Both the position numbers and the translations under genes were made by a program. This document shows positions 62,751-64,000 of a DNA stretch of 64,000 nucleotides, piece after piece (position 1 is the stretch's first letter; each line of letters begins with the position of its first letter). The notes beneath the pieces are model-generated. The model did not search any database. It was given only the letters and a program-made list of their open reading frames with translations, and was not told the DNA's origin. This DNA is from Gp1-AA133 sp964641665 (GTDB taxonomy: Bacteria > Acidobacteriota > Terriglobia > Terriglobales > Acidobacteriaceae). The stretch lies in the NCBI GenBank assembly GCA_964641665.1, contig CAZXKO010000067.1, forward strand, positions 1-64,000, written 5' to 3'.

Positions 62751-64000
62751 GCTTGTTGCTTTTTCTGCAGGCCGCGGCCCTGCCCGGATGCTCCCAGCCA
62801 TCTCCCCCAACCGCCCAATCATCGACTGATTCCATCGACCAACGCTCCGCCAGGATCAAGCGGCTCTTCATAGAACAACGCTGGGGCGAGATCGCTCGCG
62901 AGGTCACGAGCCCATCCGCAAACGACGCCGACATCGACTACTACTACGGCAGCGCCTTGGCGCAGCTCGGCCGGCTCGACGACGCGCGCGACGCTTTTCT
63001 CGCGGGACGTAGGATCTCCCCGCGTGATAAACGTTTTCCCATCGAACTCGGGGGCATCGCGTTCAAGCAAAAGCAATATCCCAGTGCTGCCGCCTGGCTG
63101 CGACGAGCCCTGCGCTTGGATCCCAGCGACGCCTACGCTAACGATTTCCTTGGAACCGTCTATTTTCTTGAGGACAATCTCGATGCCGCGCTAAAGTGTT
63201 GGAATCGAATCGCCAAACCGCAAATCGATACCGTGCGGCCCGACCACTCCCTGCGCGTCCGTCCCGCTCTTCTCGATCGCGCCCTGGCGTTCTCGCCCGC
63301 GAGCGAACTGCGCCTCGCCGACCTTGAGACCAGCCGGGCACGATTGGCAGGTCTTGGGATATTTCCCGCCGCCCGCCTCCAACTGGCCGCACGCCCGGAC
63401 GGGAAATTCGATGTCACCCTGAGCCTCCAGGAGCGCAACCGCTGGGGCAGCAATGTCTTGGAAGCGCTGCTTTCGGCCTTGAGCGGCGTGGCATACCAGA
63501 CCCTTTACCCCGCATACTTCAACGTCGACGGTTCGGCCATCAACGTCACGTCCCTGGTGCGCTGGGATGCGCAAAAGCGCCGCCTCGAAACCGGGATCTC
63601 CGGGCCTCTTCACGAGAATCCAAAATGGCGCTATCGAGTCGGCGCCGATTTGCGGAATGAGAATTGGGACCTTCGCGACTCTTTCGCCGGCCCCGCGCCG
63701 GTTCTCGCCTCGCTCAATCTGCGCCGCGAAGCAGGTAGCGTGGAGATCGAATCGTTCCATAGCGGACGCTGGGGCTGGTCCGCCGGCGCCGAGTTCTCCC
63801 ATCGCGAGTACCGCCGCGTAGCGCCGGGCGCGACCCTCACTCCAGAACTCCTGCTCTCAGGTCCACAGCTCAAGCAGATCGCGGCCATTCACTGTGACTG
63901 GCTCCGCGTGCCCGACCGGCGGTTGACCATCGAGACCAGCGCGTCTTCTCAGCTGGCCCGCATCTGGTCAGAACCCGCGCACGCCTTCGCCAAGCTGCAG
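62699..64000 (+). CDS. TPR lipoprotein with a beta-rich C-terminal region (runs off the right edge)
   Basis: An open frame of 434 residues continues past the window end. TTG 62699 (AAAGGGG upstream) gives a lipoprotein signal with lipobox LPGC (C31); TTG 62753 is an alternative. TPR units follow (DADIDYYYGSALAQLGRLDD, PIELGGIAFKQKQYPSAAAW). After about residue 200 come repeated beta segments (RRLETGISGPLHENPKWRYR, GRWGWSAGAEFSHREYRRVA) like an outer-membrane barrel. It overlaps the C39 gene, so it is probably the third member of that system. Start, end and full length are uncertain. Confidence 0.68.
   Translation, partial: MDIAGRASVRGGIIRTLGLLLFLQAAALPGCSQPSPPTAQSSTDSIDQRSARIKRLFIEQRWGEIAREVTSPSANDADIDYYYGSALAQLGRLDDARDAFLAGRRISPRDKRFPIELGGIAFKQKQYPSAAAWLRRALRLDPSDAYANDFLGTVYFLEDNLDAALKCWNRIAKPQIDTVRPDHSLRVRPALLDRALAFSPASELRLADLETSRARLAGLGIFPAARLQLAARPDGKFDVTLSLQERNRWGSNVLEALLSALSGVAYQTLYPAYFNVDGSAINVTSLVRWDAQKRRLETGISGPLHENPKWRYRVGADLRNENWDLRDSFAGPAPVLASLNLRREAGSVEIESFHSGRWGWSAGAEFSHREYRRVAPGATLTPELLLSGPQLKQIAAIHCDWLRVPDRRLTIETSASSQLARIWSEPAHAFAKLQ

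Overview
The window looks like chromosomal DNA of a GC-rich soil or sediment Acidobacteriota (Terriglobia/Koribacter-like). This is inferred from the gene families present: CRTAC1 (ASPIC/UnbV) proteins, a reaction-centre-type dihaem cytochrome, TonB fusions, many secreted glycosidases and peptidases, and a PA2779/PA2778-type C39 pair. No rRNA, CRISPR array or intact phage was seen.

Bases 1-7780 are a decayed accessory region. An IS3-family end at the left edge abuts a 5'-truncated CHAT protease gene, which is followed by an intact ComEC-type metallo-beta-lactamase-fold gene. Then come a UspA tail, a LytTR regulator overlapping a winged-helix gene, an ECF sigma/anti-sigma operon with a duplicated sensor domain, a frameshifted FG-GAP remnant, a tRNA-Met-like 3' fragment, a broken tyrosine integrase and the C-terminal part of an OmpR-type regulator. 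The layout suggests an old integration site at a tRNA gene.

Bases 8.3-27.4 kb are carbohydrate and envelope genes: GH39 with a membrane partner, a GH144-like glucanase, an ABC exporter and a very large beta-1,2-glucan synthase-like protein, xylulokinase with a LacI regulator, a dihaem cytochrome, a CRTAC1 protein and a GH116 enzyme.

Bases 27.5-46.4 kb are mostly core genes: a receiver-TonB fusion, an S41 homologue that has lost both catalytic residues, PBP1A, a PilZ coiled-coil protein, a PASTA protein, aroC-def-fmt-rsmB, a NarL-type regulator, a HAD hydrolase, a YhaM-like nuclease, and a SurA/PpiC gene split by one amber codon.

Bases 46.5-64.0 kb hold three secreted metallopeptidases (M49-like, TPR-gluzincin, M1), a SpoIIE-type phosphatase, the threonine degradation operon tdh-unknown-kbl, a DUF1287 protein, a frameshifted membrane protein gene and a hydantoinase B. 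They also hold a 14-codon lysine-rich minigene with its own promoter and terminator, a MerR regulator, and a three-gene set (PA2779-like, C39 peptidase, TPR lipoprotein) that runs off the right edge.

The observations most worth following are the lysine-rich minigene, the pseudo-S41 protein, the anti-sigma sensor domain copied as a free secreted protein, the tRNA/integrase scar, the CHAT-MBL pair, the amber-split SurA and the C39 trio.
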